Notes: a model not told the origin generated them from the sequence alone. DNA of 7,699 nt from Deltaproteobacteria bacterium (GCA_013813945.1 JACCQV010001193.1:1-7699); one strand, 5' to 3'. Shown: positions 1 to 6,611, counted from the stretch's first letter. Made by a program: numbers and translations.

Positions 1-539
1 CCGGCGATGCGCGCGATCACCTCGCGCAACAGCGGCGCGATCGTCCGCCGCGCGAGCGCTCGGCGAGTGAGCCCGGCACTCAGCCGCGACAGCAGCCAGC
101 CGATGCCGAGCACGACGAACGCGAACACCACGAGCGGGAGCGCCCCGACGATGCTGCGCCCGAGGTCGCGCAGGCCCGCCGTCGCCGGCTCGAAGTCAAA
201 CACCGAGGGCGGTTCGAACTCGAGCCGGTTGACCACCGCGGCGACATCCTGCGTGCGACGCGCAAGGTCCGCGGCCCACGTCGCGTGCTCGTTGGTGTCA
301 CTCGCGCCCTCGAGGAACACCACGCCCTCCTGGACGCGGACGTCCAGCTTCTGAAACCACTTCGTCGCCGCGAGGATGTTCTCGAGCCGTGCCTCGATCT
401 CGTGGTCGCGAGACTTCGGGTCGACCGCGATCGTCTCGGCCGCCGCGGCTGGGGCAGCGTCGGGCGCCGAGTCCTGCGCGCTCGCCGGCGCCGCGACCGT
501 AGCGAGCACCACCAGCACCAGCGACGGGATCAGCTTCAT
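1..539 (-). CDS. BON-domain mechanosensitive ion channel (MscS family), N-terminal part
   Basis: The gene starts with ATG at 539 and runs leftward out of the window, so only about 179 residues are visible. Residues 1-20 form a signal peptide (basic start, hydrophobic core, ending ASA before QDSAP). An Ala-rich linker follows. Residues ~40-105 look like a BON domain: an acidic helix (HEIEARLENIL), the strand pattern VRVQEGVVFLEG, then a helix rich in Ala and Arg ending in VAAVVNRL. A membrane segment follows (GALPLVVFAFVVLGIGWLL), then a basic helix (TRRALARRTIAPLLREVIAR) typical of the first helices of MscS channels. In such proteins the BON domain sits in the periplasm and the channel releases solutes under osmotic stress. 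The pore and beta domain lie beyond the edge, so the MscS call rests on the first membrane region and the BON-MscS architecture. The ribosome site is weak (GGTAGG on the minus strand). Confidence 0.75.
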   Translation of the reverse strand, partial: MKLIPSLVLVVLATVAAPASAQDSAPDAAPAAAAETIAVDPKSRDHEIEARLENILAATKWFQKLDVRVQEGVVFLEGASDTNEHATWAADLARRTQDVAAVVNRLEFEPPSVFDFEPATAGLRDLGRSIVGALPLVVFAFVVLGIGWLLSRLSAGLTRRALARRTIAPLLREVIARIA

Positions 540-603
540 GCCACGAACCTACCCCGCACCGACGCCCCTCCACGGCCCAGATCTGGCGATCTCACTCGCG
601 GCC

Positions 604-622
604 CATGGCATGCTCCGCCATG
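604..622. repeat. Short inverted repeat upstream of the BON-MscS gene
   Basis: CATGGC (604-609) and GCCATG (617-622) are perfect inverted arms around a 7-base spacer. The repeat lies 65 bases upstream of the minus-strand channel gene and about 260 bases upstream of the Usp remnant. It could be an operator half-site pair or part of a leader hairpin. There is no T-run, so it is not an obvious terminator. A 6-bp arm is short enough to occur by chance. Confidence 0.3.
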
Positions 623-635
623 CGAACGCAGATGA

Positions 636-830
636 CGTGATCAAAAGCGCGGGTCGGTCTTCATCAAGCTCGGCGGCCAGCTCAAGAGGTGGGCAAGAGC
701 GTCGGCACGCAGGTCCAGAAGACCGGCAAGCAGGTCACCGGCCTCGGACGCGGTGCGGTCAAGCTCGAGCTCTCGCCCACGGCTTCGCGCGCGTGCGTTG
801 CCAGGCGTCCCGGCTTCGACAAAGCGGACC
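636..830 (+). pseudogene. Possible gene scrap, unrecognised, one frameshift
   Basis: This is the main content of the 345-base gap between the channel gene and the Usp remnant. Two adjoining frames give a coherent peptide when joined near 689: SVFIKLGGQLK in one frame, then VGKSVGTQVQKTGKQ and LGRGAVKLELSPT in the next. The repeated Gly-Lys-Val-Gln pattern and the closing KLELSPT strand read like real protein. An in-frame TGA lies just upstream at 633-635, I see no good start codon or ribosome site, and the sense-like character fades after about 781. I do not recognise the family. The exact limits are arbitrary. The rest of 540-884 holds nothing else I can support. Confidence 0.25.
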
Positions 831-884
831 GCGCGAACAGCAGCATGCGACGCATCATGCAATCCTGTCGCGCCGAGGTTCCAC

Positions 885-1323
885 ATGACCAACGACCGAT
901 TCCGCGTTGTCTTCGCCGCAACCGACCTGAGCGAACGCGCGGACGAGGCGCTCCGCCAAGCCACGTCGTTCCTAACCCGCTGCTCGTGAACATGATGTTC
1001 CCTCAGCGACACGTCGAACAGCTCGGCGCACGCAGCGAGTTCCACCAGAAGGCGTGGCAAGTGCTCGTCGAACGCACGTGCCGGGTGACTGGCCCGCACA
1101 GAGTCCGAGCTCGAGCCCATCCTCGAAGAGGGCGCCCCGCATGCAACGATCGTGGAGCTCGCGGAGCGCGCTGCAGCGGACCTGATCGAAGCGATGTTTC
1201 CCGACGCGGCAGACCGGGTCTTCGTGCGAGGCGACACCTGGCGCATCGTGCCGCAGCCGCGTGCGAGAAGGCGGCGCCACTGCCATGAGTCGGGCACAGC
1301 TCGAGATCCGGAGCGCTCGATGA
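885..1323 (+). pseudogene. Universal stress protein (UspA family), frameshifted
   Basis: Usp proteins are soluble ATP-binding stress proteins of about 145 residues; this locus has almost that length but is split over three frames. The start is ATG 885, with GAGG at 875-878. The first frame gives the classic opening RVVFAATDLSERADEALRQA (about 893-960). The frame then shifts and about 14 residues appear to be missing before HVVPNPLLVNMMFPQRHVEQ (from 962). Another shift gives EPILEEGAPHATIVELAERA and ADLI (about 1101-1190). A third gives SRRGRPGLR (about 1203-1230), which fits the Gly-rich nucleotide loop of the family. A last frame ends at TGA 1321-1323, overlapping the antiporter ATG by an ATGA junction, which suggests that the C-terminal frame and operon link are ancestral. 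The ending is too degraded to align with confidence. It is either a true pseudogene or a locally poor sequence. Confidence 0.75.
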
Positions 1324-3191
1324 ACCTCGACAACGGGCCACTGACGCTCGCCCTCGCGGTGATGATCGGGCTCTTATGCCAGGCGATCGGAAGGCACGCC
1401 CGTATCCCCGGCATCGTATTGCTCCTCCTGGCCGGCGTCGGCCTCGGCCCCGACGGCGCTAATCTGATTCGTCCAGAGGCGATGGGATCCGGCTTGTCAG
1501 CCGTCGTCGGCTTCGCCGTCGCGATCATCTTGTTCGAAGGCGGGCTCGGACTTCGCTTCGCCGTGCTCCGCCAGCAGGCAAAGCCAATTCGGCGACTGGT
1601 CACCCTCGGGGCCGTGATCACAGCCGCACTCGCGGCAGTCGCTGCCAAGCTCGTCATGGCGTGGGATTGGCGACTGTCGATCCTGTTCGGCACGCTCGTG
1701 ATCGTCACCGGACCAACGGTCGTGACACCGCTCGTGCGGCGCCTGCGACTGTCCAAACATCTCACGTCGATCCTGATCGCCGAGGGCATCTTCATCGATG
1801 CCGTCGGAGCAACGATCGCCGTCGTCGCACTCGAGATCGCGCTCGCACCGACGAACGGCGATGCAGCCGCCGGTGCGCTGTCGATCTTTCTGCGCTTCGG
1901 TGTCGGGGCGATCGTCGGGATCGCAGGCGGCATCCTCCTCGTCGCCGCGCTGCGCGTGCGCCGCCTGGTCCCCCACGGCCTCGAGAACGTGCTCGCCCTC
2001 GCGACTGCGTTCGTGACCTATCACGTGAGCTCCAGCATCGTCGGCGAGAGCGGCATCACGGCTGCGATCGTCACCGGGCTCGTCGTCGGCAACGCGCGCA
2101 TCCGACTGCACGGCAAGGTCGCGGAGTTCAGCGAGCAGCTGACGGTGTTGTTCGTGGCGACGTTGTTCGTCCTGCTCGCCGCCGACGTCCGGATCGCAGA
2201 CGTCATCGATCTGGGCTGGCGCGGGGTCGTCGTCGTCGCGATCCTGACACTCGTCGTCCGGCCGATCAACGTCCTCGCCAGCACGTTCCGCACGGATCTC
2301 ACGCGGCCCGAGAAGCTCTACCTCTCGTGGATCGCGCCGCGGGGCATCGTCGCCGCCGCGGTCGCATCGCTGTTCGCGCTCGAGCTCGCGCACCACGGTG
2401 TCGCCGGCGGGGTCGAGATGCGCGCCCTCGTGTTCGTGGTGATCGCGACGACGGTGACCATCCAGGGGCTGACCGCCGCGTTCGTCGGTCACCTCCTCGG
2501 CGTTCGGCAACCATCGCGTTCCGGATACCTCATTCTTGGCGGCAACGCCCTCGCACGCATGCTCGGCAGCGTCCTGCAGGATGCCGGCGAAAGCGTCACG
2601 CTCATCGAGCGCACCGTCGACGTCTGCGAGACGGCTCGCCGTGCAGGGTTCGCGGTGATCCAGGGCGACGGCGTCGACGCGACCGTGCTCGAAGCCGCCG
2701 GCATCGATGGCGTCGCGCACGTCATCGGCATGACACCGAACGAGCACGTGAATTTCTTGTTCGCGCAGACCGTGGCGGAGGACTACCGCGGCCCGGAGCT
2801 TCACATCGTGCTCGAGCGAGTGGATGCCGGCGTGACGCCCGAGCTCGCCAGCCGACATGACATGCACGTGCTGTTTGCCGTCGAGCACGACCTGCTCGCC
2901 TGGCTCGACCGAGCGCGTCGAGGCCACGTCGCGATCCAGCGCTGGCGACTCGGCGAGGCGCGAGATCATACGGCGTTCGCCGAGATGCCGGGCGACAGCA
3001 TCCTCGCGCTCGCGTTCATCCGTGGGCCCTCGATCGGTCTCATCACGCAGGCGTCGATCATCCGTGGTGGTGATGTGATCGTGGTCGCCGTCGCTACCGC
3101 GACCGCACAGCACGCCACGGCGTGGCTCTCGGCGCGAGGTTGGATCGAGCAGAACCCGACGACAGCATCTTCGATGGAGAAAACCTCATGA
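1320..3191 (+). CDS. Monovalent cation/H+ antiporter (CPA1, NhaP-like) with C-terminal TrkA-N domain
   Basis: This 623-residue inner-membrane protein likely exchanges Na+ or K+ for H+ for pH and ion balance. Residues 5-395 hold about 12-13 hydrophobic segments. Family landmarks are ILFEGGL (70-76), TGPTVVTPLVRR (130-141), EGIFIDAVGA (155-164, with the transport-site acid D160 in an ID pair instead of ND), GESGITAAIVTG (242-253) and SWIAPRGIVAA (336-346). Residues 402-520 form a TrkA-N Rossmann domain: LILGGNALA, acidic E430 after the second strand, and VIQGDGVDATVLEAAG. Residues ~540-600 resemble an RCK-C/TrkA-C lobe. The nucleotide domain suggests gating by NAD(H) or a related ligand. The Gly motif has Asn (409) where the second Gly is usual. 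ATG 1320 is chosen for the GGAG at 1310-1313 and the overlap with the Usp stop; a longer in-frame reading upstream is Usp sequence. Membrane and TrkA parts are both intact. Ion specificity cannot be told from sequence. Confidence 0.93.
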   Translation: MNLDNGPLTLALAVMIGLLCQAIGRHARIPGIVLLLLAGVGLGPDGANLIRPEAMGSGLSAVVGFAVAIILFEGGLGLRFAVLRQQAKPIRRLVTLGAVITAALAAVAAKLVMAWDWRLSILFGTLVIVTGPTVVTPLVRRLRLSKHLTSILIAEGIFIDAVGATIAVVALEIALAPTNGDAAAGALSIFLRFGVGAIVGIAGGILLVAALRVRRLVPHGLENVLALATAFVTYHVSSSIVGESGITAAIVTGLVVGNARIRLHGKVAEFSEQLTVLFVATLFVLLAADVRIADVIDLGWRGVVVVAILTLVVRPINVLASTFRTDLTRPEKLYLSWIAPRGIVAAAVASLFALELAHHGVAGGVEMRALVFVVIATTVTIQGLTAAFVGHLLGVRQPSRSGYLILGGNALARMLGSVLQDAGESVTLIERTVDVCETARRAGFAVIQGDGVDATVLEAAGIDGVAHVIGMTPNEHVNFLFAQTVAEDYRGPELHIVLERVDAGVTPELASRHDMHVLFAVEHDLLAWLDRARRGHVAIQRWRLGEARDHTAFAEMPGDSILALAFIRGPSIGLITQASIIRGGDVIVVAVATATAQHATAWLSARGWIEQNPTTASSMEKTS

Positions 3192-3460
3192 CGGCACCTA
3201 CGGTCAGTTCGCCCGGCTCCACCTCCAAGAGTCGCAGCCGCCTCGCGTCGTTCCTGCTGGACGCGCCGCGGTTTCACCTCGCCGCGCCAACGACGGCTGA
3301 AACACCAAGAATCGCCGGCGCGTGTCCTTGGTAGGGCGTTCAGACCGCGGTTGTGGCCGAGGCTGCAGGCGCGATGGACGAGCTCGTTCGCCGCGTGCGC
3401 TGCCGTCGAGGGCCCGGCCCGATGGGGATGGTGAGCTCGCTACGCGCCGAGCCCACATTC
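3188..3460 (+). pseudogene. Possible acylphosphatase remnant with an internal TAG
   Basis: ATG 3188 overlaps the antiporter stop (ATGA), so a translationally coupled gene is expected here. The frame reads 48 codons to TAG 3332-3334 and then continues in the same frame with sense-like protein for about 40 more. The second part (VQTAVVAEAAGAMDELVRR, then CRRGPGPMGMVSSLRAEP) resembles the C-terminal half of acylphosphatases: a GxVE-type strand, a helix, then W/C-RRGPP-A-V-x-x-V. The total of about 90 codons fits that family. The first part (FHLAAPTTAETPRIAG) could be the helix after the phosphate loop, but the hallmark VQGVxFR and GWVRN motifs are not readable, so any enzyme activity would be lost. 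If the likeness is chance, this is a 48-codon orphan reading frame. Function call is tentative. Confidence 0.33.
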
Positions 3461-3474
3461 TGCGGGGCGATCAC

Positions 3475-3933
3475 TCACAGCGGGTTTGTTTCGCCGGTGG
3501 TGTCGTCGTGCATCGCAAGTGTCCGGATGGCGAATCGCAGGAAGTCCCGCTCGGTAACGATGCCGACGAGCTTGCCGCTATCGTCGGTGACCGGGAGGCT
3601 GCTGAACCGGTGATCCAGGAGCAGAGAGCCCGCGGCGGAGGCCTTTGAGTCGGGCCGCACGCTCCAGAGCTCCACCGACATGATATCGCGGATCAGAATT
3701 GCCGACTCGAGCAGCTCGCGTGTCGTGTCTGCGACCTCGCGAACCGACGAGACCTTCGCCGACAGGATGTCGCGATCGGTGACCATCCCGAGCAAGCGGT
3801 GCTCTGCGTCGACGACCGGCAGATGATGGAACTTGTGGATTCTCATCACCTCGTCGGCGAGCGATAGCGTTTGCTCCGGGAAGAACGTGACGACCTCGGC
3901 GGTCATGATGTGCTTGACGAGAACGGGCGGCAC
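3475..3933 (-). CDS. Two-CBS-domain protein
   Basis: This 152-residue soluble protein consists almost only of a Bateman module. CBS 1 spans about residues 7-60 (VKHIMTAEVVTFFPEQTLS, HHLPVVD, GMVTDRDIL). CBS 2 spans about 80-135 (IRDIMSVELWSVRPDSKA, SSLPVTDDSGKLVGIVTERD). Such pairs bind adenine nucleotides such as AMP, ATP or S-adenosylmethionine and report energy state to a partner; no effector domain is attached here. The gene converges on the antiporter run, a setting that fits ion or stress homeostasis, but the partner is unknown. The start taken is GTG 3933. A GAGGGG abuts it too closely to be ideal, and ATG at 3906 (residue 10) would cut into the first CBS strand, so the true start is uncertain. 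Both domains look complete. Confidence 0.9.
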   Translation of the reverse strand: MPPVLVKHIMTAEVVTFFPEQTLSLADEVMRIHKFHHLPVVDAEHRLLGMVTDRDILSAKVSSVREVADTTRELLESAILIRDIMSVELWSVRPDSKASAAGSLLLDHRFSSLPVTDDSGKLVGIVTERDFLRFAIRTLAMHDDTTGETNPL

Positions 3934-3983
3934 CCCTCATCGTGACAGAATCGGCGTCGATGTGCGATCGTCGTGGACGGGAG

Positions 3984-4001
3984 GTCGGCTCCCGAGCCGA
4001 C
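3984..4001. promoter_or_regulatory. Perfect 18-bp dyad, candidate operator
   Basis: GTCGGCTC and GAGCCGAC are perfect 8-base arms around CC. The dyad lies 51 bases upstream of the CBS gene start and about 115 bases upstream of the 4116 gene, in the divergent control region. The half-site GGTCGGCT recurs at 4065-4072, directly before the candidate promoter at 4081. The near-zero spacer favours a protein-binding site over an RNA hairpin, though a hairpin with a 6-bp stem is possible. No T-run follows. The binding protein is unknown. Confidence 0.4.
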
Positions 4002-4080
4002 GCTTCCAGCCTGCCGTCGCACGACCGCCATTGCGCCATGGATCCACACTAGCGACGCTGGTCGGGTCGGCTGTTCGAAA

Positions 4081-4109
4081 TGGACGATACGCGAGGCAGT
4101 GGTTATGCT
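4081..4109 (+). promoter_or_regulatory. Candidate sigma-70-type promoter
   Basis: TGGACG (4081-4086) matches 4 of 6 bases of the -35 consensus, and TATGCT (4104-4109) matches 4 of 6 of the -10 consensus, with the ideal 17-base spacing. The expected transcript start, 6-8 bases on, falls on or beside ATG 4116, so the message could be leaderless. In GC-rich DNA such matches are only suggestive. Confidence 0.33.
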
Positions 4110-4115
4110 CGTTTC

Positions 4116-4413
4116 ATGGAGCTGATGTTGCAGCCGACCGGGCGGACGGATCCGAGCGTGACAGCTCGCGAGCAAGCTCATTCGCGCGCGACTGCTGCAC
4201 GAGCGCGCGGATCGCGAGTGCGAGCCGGGCGCAGCGCGCGGCGTGATCGGCACAGATTCCGGAGCCGATGTCACCGTCGAGGCGCGGGTCAAGCGTGGCG
4301 ACTACGTCGTTCAGGTGAACGCGAGCGCAGAGCAGCCCACTCGCCCGTTCAGCGTGGGTTCTGCCGGGCGGTACCTGACCGAGGGCTATCGCATCACCGT
4401 GACCGCGAAGTAG
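4116..4413 (+). pseudogene. Broken small gene ahead of the beta-propeller gene, unrecognised
   Basis: ATG 4116 opens a frame reading MELMLQPTGRTDPSV, which then turns into Arg-rich nonsense. From 4162 a different frame reads as normal protein to TAG 4411-4413: ASKLIRARLLHERADRE, then ADVTVEARVKRGDYVVQVNA, and ending LTEGYRITVTAK. That frame has a TGA at 4159-4161 and no plausible start codon early on, so one indel near 4160 must be assumed to join the two parts into about 99 residues. The C-terminal beta-rich pattern (TVEARV, YVVQVNA, YRITVTA) recalls a small beta-sandwich, but I do not recognise a family. Its stop is 7 bases before the next gene, whose ribosome site overlaps the end, so the two were probably co-transcribed. 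No signal peptide is visible. Confidence 0.5.
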
Positions 4414-4420
4414 AGGCGGC

Positions 4421-5545
4421 ATGAGGTCAACCATCCTGCTGCTCGTGGCGCTGTGCGCCTCGATGTCCGCCCCCGCGGCACACGCGGAGCCCGATCCGAC
4501 ACCGACCGCGACGGTCACGGCGTCGAAGGGCTTTCTCGCCAACGCGTTCGCGATCAACTCGATGGGGACCAAGCTCGCGTACGTGCAGGTCGAGATCAAC
4601 CACCTTGCCCCGCGCACGATCACGCTCAAGATCGCCTCGCTCCCCGGCGGCACCGAAGAGGCAACTCTGACGGCGGTACCGATGCCGCAGCAGCTCCACT
4701 GGATCTCGCCCGATCGCCTGCTCTTGCTCGAGGCCGTCGGCAAGCAGCAGCGCGCGTGGAGCATTCCGATCGCCGGGCCGATGCCGCAGACCTCGATCGG
4801 TCCGTTCGACCGCATTGCGCTGAGAGACGTTGCGGGCACGCCGACGATCATCACGTACACTCGGACCAAGCTGCCGAAGGTCACGACCCACCGGGTCGCG
4901 AGCTACGCCGCCGAGGATCTGCGCCCGTTGAAGAGCGCCGCGTGGACCGAGGCGAGCGGACGCGTCGATCACCCCGACGGCAAGATCTTGCCGCTGTGGT
5001 GGGCCGATGGCTGGTCGACGCTCGTCGGTCGCCGAGCCGGTCCGTATGACAAAGCCGAGAACATCCGGCTGCCGCATCAGCTCGTGCGCCTCGACGTGCT
5101 TGCCGGTTCGGTGGCCGCGTCCGAGCTGCCCATCGATGGCGCGTTCGCGCGCGTGACCGCCGAGCACCGGGTGCGCCCAGGACAGAGCGCATTCGTGTTT
5201 CGTCGCGGCAACGTGTTCCAGCTCGTCGCCGGTGGCAACGCGCGCCCGGTGACCGTCGCGCGGCCAGCGTCAGCGTATTACCTGGCCTCGCTACACAACC
5301 AGGTGATCGGCGGGACCAAGCTGCTGTTCTCGATCACCTCGCAGCGGCGCTCGAAGGACCCCGACGGCGTCGAGTTCTACGTCGCCGACCTGACCGCGGG
5401 GCAGCCGACCAAGCTGCTGATCCTCCCTGGCCAGCGGAAGTTCGTCGAATGGCACGCCGCCGGTGGCCGCGTCGCCCTGCTGCGCAAGCGCCAGGGTGCG
5501 CCCGGCGGGCCGTCGATCGACATCCACGACCTGCCGATCAAGTAA
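4421..5545 (+). CDS. Secreted protein, TolB/WD40-like beta-propeller, function unknown
   Basis: This 374-residue protein starts at ATG 4421 with AGAGG at 4413-4417. Residues 1-22 are a clear signal peptide (MRS, then a Leu/Ala-rich core, cleavage after AHA), so it should be exported to the periplasm or beyond; there is no lipobox. The mature part is strand-rich with repeated blade-like units of the TolB type: KLAYVQVE with TLKIASLPGG, LHWISPDRLLLLE with AWSIPIAG, TKLLFSITSQ with VEFYVADLTAGQPTKLLIL, and VEWHAAGGRVALLRKR with IDIHDLP. This strand-turn-strand pattern, with a final KLLIL and a DL-P ending, fits a 6- to 8-bladed propeller, usually a scaffold or binding protein. No catalytic residues are recognised, and no peptidase domain follows. 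The frame is clean throughout. A weak GC hairpin follows the stop (5548-5561). Confidence 0.75.
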   Translation: MRSTILLLVALCASMSAPAAHAEPDPTPTATVTASKGFLANAFAINSMGTKLAYVQVEINHLAPRTITLKIASLPGGTEEATLTAVPMPQQLHWISPDRLLLLEAVGKQQRAWSIPIAGPMPQTSIGPFDRIALRDVAGTPTIITYTRTKLPKVTTHRVASYAAEDLRPLKSAAWTEASGRVDHPDGKILPLWWADGWSTLVGRRAGPYDKAENIRLPHQLVRLDVLAGSVAASELPIDGAFARVTAEHRVRPGQSAFVFRRGNVFQLVAGGNARPVTVARPASAYYLASLHNQVIGGTKLLFSITSQRRSKDPDGVEFYVADLTAGQPTKLLILPGQRKFVEWHAAGGRVALLRKRQGAPGGPSIDIHDLPIK

Positions 5546-5839
5546 CCGCGCGCGACCGCGCAGGTCGACGCGGATCAGCTGCCTCGAGTTGAGTCAAACT
5601 GAATCGTGCCGCGCTACCAGTGGCCCGACGTGCTCGCCGGAGTGACGACGCTCGAGGAGTGATGAGCGAGCGCACGCCGTGCGCCACCGCACGAGACAGT
5701 CTTCTGATCACGTCGCGTGTGAACTGTAAGGGGGATTCGCTGGCAGTCGTCACTCCGTATCCGTCGTTACCGCATGAACGTGTCAGGTGCAGTGGCTTCA
5801 GCGTTGCAGCCGGCTCCGAGCCGGGGAGGTTGTCTAGCC
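5546..5839. other. Intergenic region without a supported gene
   Basis: No reading frame here looks like real protein on either strand. A small GC hairpin follows the upstream stop (GCGCG 5548-5552 with CGCGC 5557-5561), without a T-run. A TTGA-G-TCAA mini-dyad sits at 5589-5597. The rightmost 50 bases hold the sigma-54-like element and the ribosome site of the next gene, which suggests the region is mainly a control region and could hold upstream enhancer sites. Confidence 0.5.
5793..5808 (+). promoter_or_regulatory. Candidate sigma-54 (-24/-12) promoter
   Basis: TGGCTTCAGCGTTGCA has both invariant doublets, GG and GC, exactly 10 bases apart, with a full TGGC at -24 and TTGCA at -12 relative to the consensus TGGCAC-N5-TTGCA. 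The mismatches are in the less critical middle. The predicted transcript start is near 5819, just before the GGGGAGG ribosome site at 5823-5829 and ATG 5840, so the geometry is right. If real, transcription needs RpoN and an enhancer-binding ATPase, neither of which is in this window. Confidence 0.5.
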
Positions 5840-6172
5840 ATGAAGCTCGTGGATATGGATATGCCGTCGTACTGGCCTGAAGGAAGTGGATCATGGGACC
5901 AGCCCAGGATCGTCCTCATCACGAGTGATGTGTGTGCACTCTCGGATCCGCGGAGACGGGAGCGGGTCAGCATCGTCGCAACGCCGCTCGACTTGATCAC
6001 GCGGCTCGAGGGGGATACCGACGCTATCACCATCGTGGTGCTCGACGGGATCCACGCTGGAAATCGAGACCTCGCGGCTGTCTTGCTCGAGCTGTATCCA
6101 GCGCTGCGGGTCATCGAGGGGGACGCGGATCTGGTGCCGACGAGACGGAGCGCTGGTGTGGGCCTTCGCTGA
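5840..6172 (+). CDS. Small receiver-like (pseudo-receiver) protein, unknown function
   Basis: This 110-residue protein has no sure family. ATG 5840 is chosen because GGGGAGG stands 10 bases upstream; an earlier in-frame ATG (5774) lacks a ribosome site and would overlap the candidate promoter. From residue 23 the pattern resembles the first half of a response-regulator receiver: strand RIVLITSD, a short strand VSIVAT, helix PLDLITRLEG, strand ITIVVLDG with D69 where the phospho-acceptor sits, helix RDLAAVLLELY, and a further strand ALRVIEG. The last strand with the conserved Lys, and the usual acidic pair after strand 1, are missing, so signalling by phosphorylation is doubtful. It ends 25 bases before the arsC-like remnant, on the same strand, and may be its operon partner. 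An alternative is a truncated receiver of a once larger protein. Confidence 0.6.
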   Translation: MKLVDMDMPSYWPEGSGSWDQPRIVLITSDVCALSDPRRRERVSIVATPLDLITRLEGDTDAITIVVLDGIHAGNRDLAAVLLELYPALRVIEGDADLVPTRRSAGVGLR

Positions 6173-6197
6173 CCGCCTCGTGAAGTCGGTCTCCGAT

Positions 6198-6598
6198 GTG
6201 ACGGTCGGGACGACGATCGTCCTCGTCCACGTGGCGCTGGAGAAGCGAGTCAGACGATCGGACCACCGGGTGATGGGCCAATACAGCCCTGTGCCTGTGT
6301 CCGCTCGCGCGCCTCGGTGACCGACGGCCGCGTCCTGCAGCCATCAGCGAGGTGCGACCGATCGAGCTGACGGGTCAAATGCTGACCGAGCTGAACTTCT
6401 TGGTGACGCTCGGGTGCGCCGAGCGCTGCCCGACGATCCCATTGTCGCCGGCAGGACTGGCGACTCCGCGACCCGTCCAACCTCTCCGTTGACGAGGTGC
6501 GCGCCATCCGAGACGAGATCCGTGGTCTCGTGAGTGCGCTGGTGGAGGAGAAAGGGTGGGCTCGAGATCCCCGCTCGCACGTCCCGACGTCCAGCTGA
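6198..6598 (+). pseudogene. arsC: Arsenate reductase, low-molecular-weight phosphatase (ArsC) type, frameshifted
   Basis: ArsC enzymes of this class reduce arsenate to arsenite with thiol relay cysteines on a tyrosine-phosphatase fold of about 130-140 residues. The locus is the right length but needs three successive frames. From GTG 6198, TTIVLVHVALEKRV resembles the first strand and phosphate loop, with the catalytic Cys apparently lost. From about 6340 the second frame reads AISEVRPIELTGQMLTELNF, then VTLGCAERCPTIP, the family's paired-cysteine loop. From 6446 the third frame reads RRQDWRLRDPSNL and SVDEVRAIRDEIRGLVSALV, the typical C-terminal helix, to TGA 6596-6598. The stop is 13 bases before arsH, an operon arrangement common for ars genes. 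The product cannot be made as a whole unless the indels are sequencing errors. Confidence 0.75.
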
Positions 6599-6611
6599 GC
6601 GAGATGAAGTA

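Noticed and set aside
641..1933. 430-codon open frame on the minus strand
   Set aside because: It runs antisense to the Usp remnant and the antiporter, its composition is Ser/Arg/Pro-rich without any motif, and the plus-strand genes are convincing. It is a GC-bias artefact.
1497..3113. 538-codon open frame on the minus strand
   Set aside because: Lies wholly opposite the antiporter and is an Asp/Glu/Arg-rich mirror of it, with no fold or motif.
3578..4039. Second minus-strand frame starting at the ATG just upstream of the CBS start
   Set aside because: Same region as the CBS protein in another frame, Arg-rich and without motifs; the CBS reading is far stronger.
4243..4413. Intact short gene starting at GTG 4243 instead of a broken 4116 gene
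   Set aside because: No ribosome site, and good protein-like sequence in the same frame continues upstream of that GTG to 4162, so it would start mid-protein.
4114..4884. 256-codon open frame on the minus strand
   Set aside because: It is antisense to the propeller gene, which has a clean signal peptide and ribosome site; the minus product has no recognisable features.
5548..5561. Terminator after the propeller gene
   Set aside because: Only a 5-bp GC stem with no T-run; such stems are common in DNA of this composition.
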